This document shows, one piece after another, positions 27,056 through 34,788 of a DNA stretch of 64,000 bases (position 1 is its first letter; each line of letters starts with the position of its first letter). Made by a program: the position numbers and the translations under genes. Below the pieces are notes generated by a model. It had not been told where the DNA came from and searched no databases. It worked only from the letters and a program-made list of their open reading frames with translations. The stretch is from NCBI GenBank assembly GCA_035317605.1, contig DATHGT010000059.1:1-64000 (forward strand). The letters are read 5' to 3'. The stretch comes from DATHGT01 sp035317605. GTDB lineage: Bacteria; Methylomirabilota; Methylomirabilia; Rokubacteriales; CSP1-6.

Positions 27056-27885
27056 TCGTCAACGTCGGCCCCATTCCCATCGGTGAGGGGCGTCCACTGG
27101 TGCTGGTCGGCGGACCGTGCGCGATCGAGAGCGAGAAGCACGCGCTGATGACGGCCGAGCGGCTGTGCGCCATCGCGGCCGGCCGCGGCGTGCCCTTCAT
27201 CTACAAATCGTCGTACGACAAGGCCAACCGATCGTCGATCGACGGCTATCGCGGGCCGGGCCTCACCGAGGGACTGCGCATCCTGCGTCGCGTGCGCGAG
27301 GCCGTCGGGGTGCCGGTGCTCTCCGACGTCCACGAGGTGAACCAGGTCGAGCCGGCGGCCGAGGTGCTCGACGTGCTGCAGATCCCGGCCTTTCTCGCGC
27401 GCCAGACCGACCTCGTGCTGGCCGCCGCGCGTACCGGTAAGGTCGTCAACGTCAAGAAGCCGCAGTTCGTGGCCGCCGAGGACATGGTCCACGTGGTGGC
27501 CAAGGTTCGATCCACCGGCAACGAGTCGATCGTCTTGACCGAGCGGGGGACGTCGTTCGGCTATCACAACCTGGTCGTCGACATGCGTGGCCTCCTGCGC
27601 ATGCGGGCCCTCGGCTATCCCGTGATGTTCGACGCCACCCACTCGGTGCAGCTGCCCGGCGCGGGCGGCGACCGATCGGGCGGCGAGCGGCAGTTCGTGC
27701 CCGCGCTCGCGCGGGCGGCGGTGGCGGTCGGCGTCGACGCGCTGTTCATGGAGATGCACGAGGATCCCGACCGCACCATGCCCGACGGCCGGCCGCTGTC
27801 CGACGGACCCAACATGCTCAGGATCGACGATCTCCCGGCGCTGCTCGATCAGGTGCTCGCCATTCGCGCGGCCGTTCGGACATGA
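27052..27885 (+). CDS. kdsA: 3-deoxy-8-phosphooctulonate synthase
   Basis: 277 residues (family ~280). It condenses arabinose 5-phosphate with PEP to KDO 8-phosphate, the first committed step to the LPS inner-core sugar. Family marks: GPCAIESEKHAL near the start, FIYKSSYDKANRSSIDGYRG, SDVHEVNQVEPAAEVLDVLQ, and VMFDATHSVQLPG, followed by FMEMHEDPD with a metal/substrate-binding region. The GTG start overlaps the pyrG stop and the stop overlaps kdsD (ATGA), so the three genes are translationally linked. Confidence 0.97.
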   Translation: MIVNVGPIPIGEGRPLVLVGGPCAIESEKHALMTAERLCAIAAGRGVPFIYKSSYDKANRSSIDGYRGPGLTEGLRILRRVREAVGVPVLSDVHEVNQVEPAAEVLDVLQIPAFLARQTDLVLAAARTGKVVNVKKPQFVAAEDMVHVVAKVRSTGNESIVLTERGTSFGYHNLVVDMRGLLRMRALGYPVMFDATHSVQLPGAGGDRSGGERQFVPALARAAVAVGVDALFMEMHEDPDRTMPDGRPLSDGPNMLRIDDLPALLDQVLAIRAAVRT

Positions 27886-28853
27886 CGGACCTTCGCCGAC
27901 GGGCGGCCCGCGTGCTGGAGCTGGAGTCCGCGGCGATCCTGGCGCTCGTCCCCAGGCTCGACGAGAGCTTCGACGCCGCCGTCGCCCTGCTCGAACGCTG
28001 CCGCGGGCGGGTGATCGTCACCGGCATGGGCAAGTCCGGCATCATCGCGCGGAAGATCGCGGCGACCCTCGCGTCCACGGGGACCCCCGCGCACTTCCTG
28101 CACCCCGCCGAGGGCGTGCACGGGGACCTCGGCATGGTCGCGCGCGGCGACGTGGTCGTGGTGCTCTCGAATTCCGGGGAGACCGACGAGATCCTGGCGA
28201 TCGTGCCGCTGCTCAAGCGGCTGGCCGTGCCGATGGTGCTGCTGACCGGCCATCTCACGTCAGTGCTGGCCCGGCAGTGCGACGTGGTCATCGACGTGAG
28301 CGTGCGCGAGGAGGCGTGTCCGGTCAGCCTCGCGCCGACGTCGAGCACGACCGCCGCGCTGGCCATGGGCGACGCCCTGGCCATGGCGCTGCTCGATCTC
28401 CGCGGCTTGCGGCCCGAAGACTTCGCCGCGCTCCATCCACGCGGCGCGCTGGGCTGGCGCGCCTCGGTGCGGGTGGCCGATCTCATGCGCGGCGGCGACG
28501 CGATGCCGGTCGTGTCCGATGCGGCCCTGCTCAAGGACGTGATCGCCGAGATGACTCAGAAAAGCCTGGGCATGACGACGGTGGTCGACGCGGCGGGACG
28601 ACTGGTCGGCGTCATCACCGACGGCGATCTGCGCCGGCTGCATCTGCGCGCGGGCTCGATCGGCGAGTTCAGCGCGCGCGATTTCATGACCGGCCACCCG
28701 AAGCTCATCGAGAAGGATGCTCTGGCGGCCACCGCGCTCGACCTGATGGAACGGAGCGGGCCGATCACGAGCCTGGTGATCGTGGACGAGGCGCTGCGGC
28801 CCGTCGGCGTCATTCATCTCCACGACATCCTGCGGGCCAAGATCGACATCTGA
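27882..28853 (+). CDS. kdsD: Arabinose-5-phosphate isomerase (KpsF/GutQ family)
   Basis: 323 residues. N-terminal SIS domain with VTGMGKSGIIARKIAATLAS, HPAEGVHGDLGM and LSNSGETDE. C-terminal CBS pair from about residue 205 (VADLMRGGDAMPVV, then DFMTGHPKLIEKDA). It makes arabinose 5-phosphate from ribulose 5-phosphate, the substrate of the KdsA encoded just upstream. The next step's phosphatase, KdsC, usually follows kdsD, but here the next gene is lptC after a 68-base gap, so KdsC must be elsewhere or replaced. Confidence 0.95.
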   Translation: MTDLRRRAARVLELESAAILALVPRLDESFDAAVALLERCRGRVIVTGMGKSGIIARKIAATLASTGTPAHFLHPAEGVHGDLGMVARGDVVVVLSNSGETDEILAIVPLLKRLAVPMVLLTGHLTSVLARQCDVVIDVSVREEACPVSLAPTSSTTAALAMGDALAMALLDLRGLRPEDFAALHPRGALGWRASVRVADLMRGGDAMPVVSDAALLKDVIAEMTQKSLGMTTVVDAAGRLVGVITDGDLRRLHLRAGSIGEFSARDFMTGHPKLIEKDALAATALDLMERSGPITSLVIVDEALRPVGVIHLHDILRAKIDI

Positions 28854-28921
28854 TCGCGGGTTTTCCTTCCCTCGCTCGCGCGGCGTGTGATAGTGTGGTA
28901 TCGAATTTGCACTAACAGCAC

Positions 28922-29479
28922 ATGCAACGTTTAGCGAGCCGCATCCTGATCGTCGTGGCCGTGTTCGTCGTGGTGATCACGGGCATCCTGATCGCCAGAA
29001 CGCGGGCGACGCGCGTCGAGTCCGTGGACGGTAACCCCACGAACGCCGACATGGCCATCAAGGCCCTCCAGCTCGAAGAGGATTCGGGCGGAATGCGCTG
29101 GCAGCTCAACGCCGACCAGGCGCTGGTGTACGAGGGCGAAGGACTGACCCGGCTCCGCCGGGTCAACGTGAAAGTGGACGAGCGCCACCGGTCGTGGACG
29201 ATCGTGGGCGACCAAGGCCTGCTGGATCGGGCCAAGAACCTGGAGATCCGGGACAACGTGGTCATGACTTCGGACGACGGCCTGCGGCTGGAGACGAGCA
29301 TCCTGCGCTGGCATGCCGGGGATCGGCGGCTGTGGAGCGAGCGGCCCGTGAGGATCGTGCGCGGCGGCGCCGTCATCGAGGGGAGTGCGTTCGACGTGAA
29401 GATGTCCGACGAAGCGACCACGATTGCCGGGCCGGTGCGGGCCGTGTTCGACACGCGACCACGGAGCGCGTCGAAGTGA
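28922..29479 (+). CDS. lptC: LPS export protein LptC
   Basis: 185 residues. A single N-terminal membrane anchor (IVVAVFVVVITGILIA, ~residues 8-26), then a periplasmic beta-jellyroll LptC domain with AIKALQLEED and RRVNVKVDER. It links the inner-membrane LptBFG transporter to LptA in the periplasmic LPS bridge. It overlaps lptA by four bases. Sequence is divergent, as is usual for this family, but the context (kdsD before, lptA-lptB after) supports the call. Confidence 0.88.
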   Translation: MQRLASRILIVVAVFVVVITGILIARTRATRVESVDGNPTNADMAIKALQLEEDSGGMRWQLNADQALVYEGEGLTRLRRVNVKVDERHRSWTIVGDQGLLDRAKNLEIRDNVVMTSDDGLRLETSILRWHAGDRRLWSERPVRIVRGGAVIEGSAFDVKMSDEATTIAGPVRAVFDTRPRSASK

Positions 29480-30078
29480 AGCTCGGCTTCGCGATCGTGC
29501 TGGTGACGGTATGGGCGTGGCCCGCCCTCGGATGGGCGCAGACGCCGCCGTGGCAAAAGGCCCCCGGAGCGCCAGCGCCGGCGCGGCCGGCGGACGCGCC
29601 GGCGCGTCCCGCCGACGGCAAGAAATCGGAGGCCAAGCAGCCGGTGACCGTCGACTCCGACCGCATGGAGCGTTACGGCAAGGAGAGCCTGATCATCTTC
29701 ACCGGCAATGTGGTGGCCCGCCACGACAACTCCGTGCAGTACGCCGACCGGATGGAAGTCTATCTGGACGAGAAGGGCGACAAGATCATCCGCTCGGTCT
29801 CGACGGGCAACGTCCGCATCGTGACCAAGGACTGCAAGACCGGCACGGCCGGGCGATCCGAGTACTTCGACCTGGAGCAGCGCGTGGTGCTGCTGGGCAA
29901 CGCGCGGGTCTGGCAGGACGACAACGTGGTCAGCGGCGACACGATCACGATCCACCTCGCCCAGGACCGCAACATCGTCACCGGCGGCAAGCAGGAGCGG
30001 GTCAAGGCCGTCTTCTACTCCAAGAGCGACAGCAACAACACCAAGCCCCCCGGCGGCCAGCCGGCCTGCGCGAACTGA
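29476..30078 (+). CDS. lptA: LPS transport periplasmic protein LptA
   Basis: 200 residues from GTG 29476. The signal peptide ends WPALGWAQ (~residue 22), then comes a Pro/Ala-rich linker, then the OstA-like beta-jellyroll: VTVDSDRMERYGKESLIIFTG, then NVVARHDNSVQYADRMEVYL. It forms the periplasmic bridge that carries LPS from LptC to LptD. One-base overlap with lptB (TGATG). Length is typical. Confidence 0.93.
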   Translation: MKLGFAIVLVTVWAWPALGWAQTPPWQKAPGAPAPARPADAPARPADGKKSEAKQPVTVDSDRMERYGKESLIIFTGNVVARHDNSVQYADRMEVYLDEKGDKIIRSVSTGNVRIVTKDCKTGTAGRSEYFDLEQRVVLLGNARVWQDDNVVSGDTITIHLAQDRNIVTGGKQERVKAVFYSKSDSNNTKPPGGQPACAN

Positions 30079-30800
30079 TGGAAGGCCTCGTCGCGCTCGG
30101 ACTGACGAAGTGGTTCAAGCACCGCAAGGTGGTCGACGACGTGTCGATGGACGTTCAGCGCGGCGAGGTCGTGGGGCTGCTGGGACCCAACGGGGCCGGG
30201 AAGACGACCTCGTTCTACATGCTGGTGGGGCTGTTGCCGTCGGACGGCGGGCGCATCTTCCTCGAGGGGCAGGAGATCACCGCGCTGCCCATGTACCAGC
30301 GCTGCCGGCTCGGCGTGGGCTATCTGCCCCAGGAGTCGTCGGTGTTTCGCAAGCTGACCGTGGAGGAAAACCTGCTGGCGATCCTGGAGACGCTGGATCT
30401 CGACGCCACCGAGCGCCGCGAGCGCGCCCGCCAGCTCCTGTCCGAGCTGGACCTCACGCCGCTCGCCCGGTACCCGGCCTACACGCTGTCGGGCGGCGAG
30501 CGCCGGCGACTGGAGATCACCCGCGCGCTGGTCACCTCGCCCCAGTACCTGCTGCTCGACGAGCCCTTCACCGGCATCGATCCGATCGCAATCGGCGACA
30601 TCCAGGAGATCATCGCGCGGCTGCGGGAGCGGGGGATCGGCATCCTGATCACGGACCACAACGTGCGGGAGACCCTGTCCATCACCGATCGGGCCTACAT
30701 CCTGTACGACGGCAAGATCCTGGTGTCGGGCAACGCCACCGAGATCGCCAACAACCCACTGGCGCGGGAGGTGTACCTGGGAGAGCGATTCTCCCTGTAG
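30078..30800 (+). CDS. lptB: LPS export ABC transporter ATP-binding protein LptB
   Basis: 240 residues. Walker A GPNGAGKTTS (~residues 36-45), Q-loop YLPQESSVFRKLTVEENL typical of LptB, signature LSGGERRRLEI, Walker B YLLLDEPFTGIDP, switch His in LITDHNVRETL. It powers LPS extraction with LptF and LptG, which in this genome are fused and encoded 13 kb away. rpoN starts 24 bases downstream. Confidence 0.98.
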   Translation: MEGLVALGLTKWFKHRKVVDDVSMDVQRGEVVGLLGPNGAGKTTSFYMLVGLLPSDGGRIFLEGQEITALPMYQRCRLGVGYLPQESSVFRKLTVEENLLAILETLDLDATERRERARQLLSELDLTPLARYPAYTLSGGERRRLEITRALVTSPQYLLLDEPFTGIDPIAIGDIQEIIARLRERGIGILITDHNVRETLSITDRAYILYDGKILVSGNATEIANNPLAREVYLGERFSL

Positions 30801-30824
30801 TACGCTTCGAAACGAGAGACTGCT

Positions 30825-32288
30825 ATGGCGATGGAAGCTCGACTCTCTCTGCGACAAAGCCAGCGGGTGGTCATGACCCCGCTGCTGCAGCAGGCCATCC
30901 AGCTGCTGCAGCTCTCCACGCTGGAACTACAGGAAGTCGTCCAGAAGGAGCTGCTGGAGAACCCGCTTCTGGAGGAGCTGCCGGAGAATCCCGAGGCCCC
31001 GGAAAACCAGGACGGCCAGGCCGCCGCCGAGGCCACCACGGTACCGACGACCGAGCCGATCACGCCCGAGGTGCCGCCACGGGACGAGGAGCAGCGGGGG
31101 ACCGACGATCTGCCGTTCGATCTGACCGCGGTGATGTTCGACGATCACGAGGAGCGCTCGCTGGTCGCCCAGGAGGACCGGGACGAGCTGCCCTTCGAGA
31201 ACATGGTGCGCTCGGTCTCCTCGCTGAACGACCACCTGGACGAGCAGCTCCGCTTCGCCACCGAGGATTCCGTCGTCCGCAAGATCGGCGAGGAGATCAT
31301 CGGCAACCTCGACGAGGACGGCTACCTCCGCGCCGAGCTGTCGGAGATCGCCACCCGCTGCGGCGTCGACGTGGCGACCGTGGAGCCGGTGCTGGCCATG
31401 GTGCAGGCCTTCGACCCGCCCGGGGTGGCCGCCCGCAACATCCAGGAGTGCCTGCTCATCCAGCTCAAGAGCGATCCCAATCCCGACCCGGTCTCGGTGG
31501 AGATCGTCGAGCAGCACTTCGACGACCTCACCCGCCGGCGCTATCCGGACATCGCGCGCGCGCTGCGGCTGTCCCTCGACCGGGTGATGGAGTCCGTCGA
31601 GGAGATCATGGGCCTGGAGCCCAAGCCGGGCCGCCGCTTCGGCGGCAACGACTCGCGCTACATCGTCCCCGACGTGGTCGTGCACAAGATGGGGACCGAG
31701 TACCTGGTCGTGCTCAACGAGGACGGCATCCCGCGGCTGCGCGTGAACTCGCTCTATCGCTCGCTGCTGCGCAACTCCGGCGACGAGGCCAAGCAGTACG
31801 TGGAGCAGAAGCTGCGCTCGGCGATGTGGCTGATCAAGAGCGTGGACCAGCGCCAGCGCACGCTGCGCAGGGTCACCCAGTCCATCGTGAAGTTCCAGCG
31901 CGACTTCCTCGACAAGGGCATCGCGTGCCTCAAGCCGCTCTCGCTGCGCGACGTGGGCGAGGACATCGGCATGCACGAGTCCACGATCAGCCGGGTGACC
32001 ACCAACAAGTACGTGGAGACGCCCCAGGGCCTCTTCGAGCTGAAGTACTTCTTCCACAGCGGCATCGCCTCCGGCGACGGCGAGATGGTGTCGTCGGTGT
32101 CGGTCAAGAAGATGATCCAGGATCTGCTCGCCAACGAGGATCCCGCCAAGCCGCTCTCGGACCAGGAAGTCGCCCAGGTGCTCAAGGGGCGGGGGCTGGT
32201 GATCGCGCGGCGCACCGTGGCCAAGTACCGCGAGGAGCTGGGCATCCTGCCGTCGCATCAGCGGCGGCTGGCGCCGCGGCGACGGTGA
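30825..32288 (+). CDS. rpoN: RNA polymerase sigma-54 factor
   Basis: 487 residues. Region I: LRQSQRVVMTPLLQQAIQLL, the enhancer-responsive Gln/Leu-rich helix. An acidic, variable region II follows. The core-binding and DNA-binding domain includes GMHESTISRVTTNKYVETP (helix-turn-helix). The RpoN box ARRTVAKYRE is near residue 465. It recognises -24/-12 promoters together with activator ATPases; none of those activators is encoded in the window. It overlaps hpf by four bases (GTGA). Confidence 0.97.
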   Translation: MAMEARLSLRQSQRVVMTPLLQQAIQLLQLSTLELQEVVQKELLENPLLEELPENPEAPENQDGQAAAEATTVPTTEPITPEVPPRDEEQRGTDDLPFDLTAVMFDDHEERSLVAQEDRDELPFENMVRSVSSLNDHLDEQLRFATEDSVVRKIGEEIIGNLDEDGYLRAELSEIATRCGVDVATVEPVLAMVQAFDPPGVAARNIQECLLIQLKSDPNPDPVSVEIVEQHFDDLTRRRYPDIARALRLSLDRVMESVEEIMGLEPKPGRRFGGNDSRYIVPDVVVHKMGTEYLVVLNEDGIPRLRVNSLYRSLLRNSGDEAKQYVEQKLRSAMWLIKSVDQRQRTLRRVTQSIVKFQRDFLDKGIACLKPLSLRDVGEDIGMHESTISRVTTNKYVETPQGLFELKYFFHSGIASGDGEMVSSVSVKKMIQDLLANEDPAKPLSDQEVAQVLKGRGLVIARRTVAKYREELGILPSHQRRLAPRRR

Positions 32289-32647
32289 GCCCGGCCGAGC
32301 CCGCGCGCCCCTCGTCGCTGCCCCTCGTGCTGAGCCGGCGCGGGGTGACCCTCACGCCCGCCGTCAAGACGCTGATCGAGGGCAAGCTCGCCCGCCTGCG
32401 CCGCGCGCTGCCCGACGTCCTCTCCGCGCGGGTCGTGTGCACGGGCGAGAAGTTCCGGCGCACCGTGCGCATCACGCTGCGCACGCGCCGGCGGACGTTC
32501 GCCAGCGAGGCCACCGCCCCCGACCTCGCCGCCGCCGTCGACACCGCGATCGACGCCCTCCGCCGTCAGACCCGCGAGACGAAGCAGCGGCGGGCGGCGA
32601 GCAAGGGACGCGCGGTCCGCCGCCCTCGCATCGAGCCCGTGGCCTGA
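32285..32647 (+). CDS. hpf: Ribosome hibernation-promoting factor, short form
   Basis: 120 residues from GTG 32285. It has the S30AE/YfiA-type pattern: LSRRGVTLTPAVKTLIEGKL, RRALPDVLSARVVC, then DLAAAVDTAIDALRRQ and a basic tail. It binds the 30S decoding region and supports ribosome dimers in stationary phase. The C-terminal dimerising domain of long HPF is absent. Its place right after rpoN matches proteobacterial clusters. Confidence 0.85.
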   Translation: MSPAEPARPSSLPLVLSRRGVTLTPAVKTLIEGKLARLRRALPDVLSARVVCTGEKFRRTVRITLRTRRRTFASEATAPDLAAAVDTAIDALRRQTRETKQRRAASKGRAVRRPRIEPVA

Positions 32648-32648
32648 C

Positions 32649-33518
32649 ATGTCCGCGTCGATCACCTTCGTCGTGCTCACCGGGATGTCGGGGGCGGGCA
32701 AGAGCTTCGCGATCAAGTGTCTCGAGGACATGGGGTTCTTCTGCGTCGACAACCTGCCGACCACCCTGATCCCGACCTTCGCCGACCTGGTGGCGCGCAC
32801 CCAGCAGACGCCGCCGCGCGTGGCCCTCGGCGTCGACGTGCGGGCCGGCGAGTACCTGCGGCACCTCATCGAGGCCATCGACGCCCTGCGCGCGCGCGAC
32901 CACCGGGTGGAGGTGCTCTTCCTCGAGGCCGGCGACGAGACGCTGGTCCGCCGCTATCACGAGACCCGCCGGCGCCACCCGCTGGCCGGGGAGGGGCAGG
33001 TCCTCGACGGGATCCGGGCCGAGCGCCGCGCGCTGGCGGATCTCAGAGAAATCGCCGACCGCATCATCGACACCTCGGCGCTCAACGTCCACCAGTTCAA
33101 GGACCAGCTCGTCACCCTCTACGGCTCGCCGGTCACCCGCACCGGCCTGGCCACCGCGCTGATCTCCTTCGGGTTCAAGCACGGCATCCCCATCGACGCC
33201 GACCTGGTGTTCGACATCCGGTTCCTGCCCAATCCCCACTTCGTGCCGGAGCTGCGCCCGCTGGACGGGCGGGACGCGCGGGTGAGGGAGTTCATCTTCA
33301 AGCACGAGGAGAGCCGCGAGCTGCTCCGGCGCCTGCAGCACCTGCTCGACTTCCTGCTCCCGGCCTACCAGCGCGAGGGCAAGGCCTACCTCACGATCGC
33401 CGTCGGCTGCACGGGCGGCCGGCACCGCTCGGTGAGCCTGGTGGAGGAGCTGCGGCGCTCGCTCGAGGAGCGCGGCTTTCCGCCCTCCGTCGTGCACCGC
33501 GACATCGACCGCGAGTGA
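32649..33518 (+). CDS. rapZ: RNase adapter RapZ
   Basis: 289 residues, normal length. Walker A GMSGAGKS (~residues 13-20), FFCVDNLPTTLIP, LFLEAGDETLVRRYHETRRR, HPLAGEG, and the C-terminal GCTGGRHRSVSLVEEL. In enterobacteria RapZ senses glucosamine-6-phosphate and guides RNase E to GlmZ; in other phyla the target is unknown. ptsN, usually between hpf and rapZ, is missing here. It starts one base after the hpf stop. Confidence 0.95.
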   Translation: MSASITFVVLTGMSGAGKSFAIKCLEDMGFFCVDNLPTTLIPTFADLVARTQQTPPRVALGVDVRAGEYLRHLIEAIDALRARDHRVEVLFLEAGDETLVRRYHETRRRHPLAGEGQVLDGIRAERRALADLREIADRIIDTSALNVHQFKDQLVTLYGSPVTRTGLATALISFGFKHGIPIDADLVFDIRFLPNPHFVPELRPLDGRDARVREFIFKHEESRELLRRLQHLLDFLLPAYQREGKAYLTIAVGCTGGRHRSVSLVEELRRSLEERGFPPSVVHRDIDRE

Positions 33519-33558
33519 CGCCTCCCGCGCGCCCGCGCGGGGCGCGTCGGCCCCGGCC

Positions 33559-33596
33559 AGGCGTGCCCGCCCCCGCGAGGCGTGCCCGCCCCCGCG
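33559..33596 (+). repeat. Two 19-bp direct repeats before metK
   Basis: AGGCGTGCCCGCCCCCGCG occurs twice in tandem (33559-33577 and 33578-33596), with a partial third start (AGGC). It lies between rapZ and the putative metK -10 (TAGACT, 33605-33610). Confidence 0.6.
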
Positions 33597-33642
33597 AGGC
33601 ATGCTAGACTGACGCGAATTTTCACACGGCAGGGAGGATTCG

Positions 33643-34788
33643 ATGGCGGGTAACGAGTATCTCTTCACGTCGGAGTCGGTGACCGAGGGACACCCCGACA
33701 AGATCGCCGACCAGATCTCCGACGCGGTCCTCGACGCGATCATCGGTCAGGATCGGCGTGGACGGGTGGCCTGCGAGACGCTCCTGACCACGGGGCTGGT
33801 CGTGGTGGCCGGCGAGATCACCACCGATTGCTACGTCGACGTCCCCCAGCTCGTGCGCCAGACCATCCACGACATCGGCTACGTGAAGGCCGAGTACGGG
33901 TTCGACTGCCACACCTGCGGGGTGATCACCGCCATCGACAAGCAGTCGTCCGACATCGCGCTGGGCGTCGACAAGGAAGGCGCGGGCGACCAGGGCCTCA
34001 TGTTCGGCTACGCCTGCCGGGAGACCGACGCCCTGATGCCGCTGCCCATCATGCTCTGCCACCGGCTGGTCGAGCGGCTCAGCCAGGTCCGGCGCAGCGG
34101 GCAGCTCGACTACCTCCGGCCCGACGGCAAGAGCCAGGTGAGCGTGCGCTACCGCGACGGCCAGCCGGTGGCCGTCGAGACCGTGGTGATCTCGAGCCAG
34201 CACGCCGACGACGTGGGCCAGGACCGGATCCGCGGGGACATCATCGAGCACGTCATCACGCCGGTGGTGCCCCAGCACCTCATCGATCCCTCCAAGGTCG
34301 TCTACCACATCAATCCCACCGGGCGGTTCGTGACCGGGGGACCCATGGGCGACACCGGGCTCACCGGCCGCAAGATCATCGTGGATACCTATGGGGGATC
34401 GTGCCCGCACGGCGGCGGCGCCTTCTCCGGCAAGGACCCGACCAAGGTCGACCGCTCGGGCGCCTACATGGCGCGCCACGTGGCCAAGAACATCGTGGCC
34501 GCCGAGCTGGCCACCCGCGCCCAGGTCCAGGTGGCGTACGCGATCGGTGTCCCCGAGCCGGTGTCGGTGATGGTGAGCACCGAAGGCACCGGGAAGATCC
34601 CCGAGCACCGGCTCGAGGAGCTCGTGCGCCGGCACTTCGACTTCCGCCCGCGCGCCATCATCGAGTACCTCGACCTGCGCCGGCCGATCTTCCGGAAGAC
34701 GGCGACCTTCGGCCACTTCGGGCGCTCCGAGCCCGAGTTCACGTGGGAGCGCACGGACCGCGTGAAGGATCTGCTCAGCGACGCGTAA
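33643..34788 (+). CDS. metK: S-adenosylmethionine synthase
   Basis: 381 residues, typical length. It makes SAM from methionine and ATP. Signatures: TEGHPDKIADQISDAVLD, GAGDQGLMFGYA (ATP/methionine-binding), GGGAFSGKDPTKVDRS. The upstream AGGGAGG site is 5-6 bases from the ATG. I see no SAM riboswitch in the 124-base leader. One-base overlap (TAATG) with the following UPF0182 gene. Confidence 0.98.
   Translation: MAGNEYLFTSESVTEGHPDKIADQISDAVLDAIIGQDRRGRVACETLLTTGLVVVAGEITTDCYVDVPQLVRQTIHDIGYVKAEYGFDCHTCGVITAIDKQSSDIALGVDKEGAGDQGLMFGYACRETDALMPLPIMLCHRLVERLSQVRRSGQLDYLRPDGKSQVSVRYRDGQPVAVETVVISSQHADDVGQDRIRGDIIEHVITPVVPQHLIDPSKVVYHINPTGRFVTGGPMGDTGLTGRKIIVDTYGGSCPHGGGAFSGKDPTKVDRSGAYMARHVAKNIVAAELATRAQVQVAYAIGVPEPVSVMVSTEGTGKIPEHRLEELVRRHFDFRPRAIIEYLDLRRPIFRKTATFGHFGRSEPEFTWERTDRVKDLLSDA

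Noticed and set aside
33519..33642. Possible SAM riboswitch before metK
   Set aside because: The leader is short and occupied by 19-bp G/C repeats. No SAM-I, SAM-II or SAM-IV core pattern is visible.
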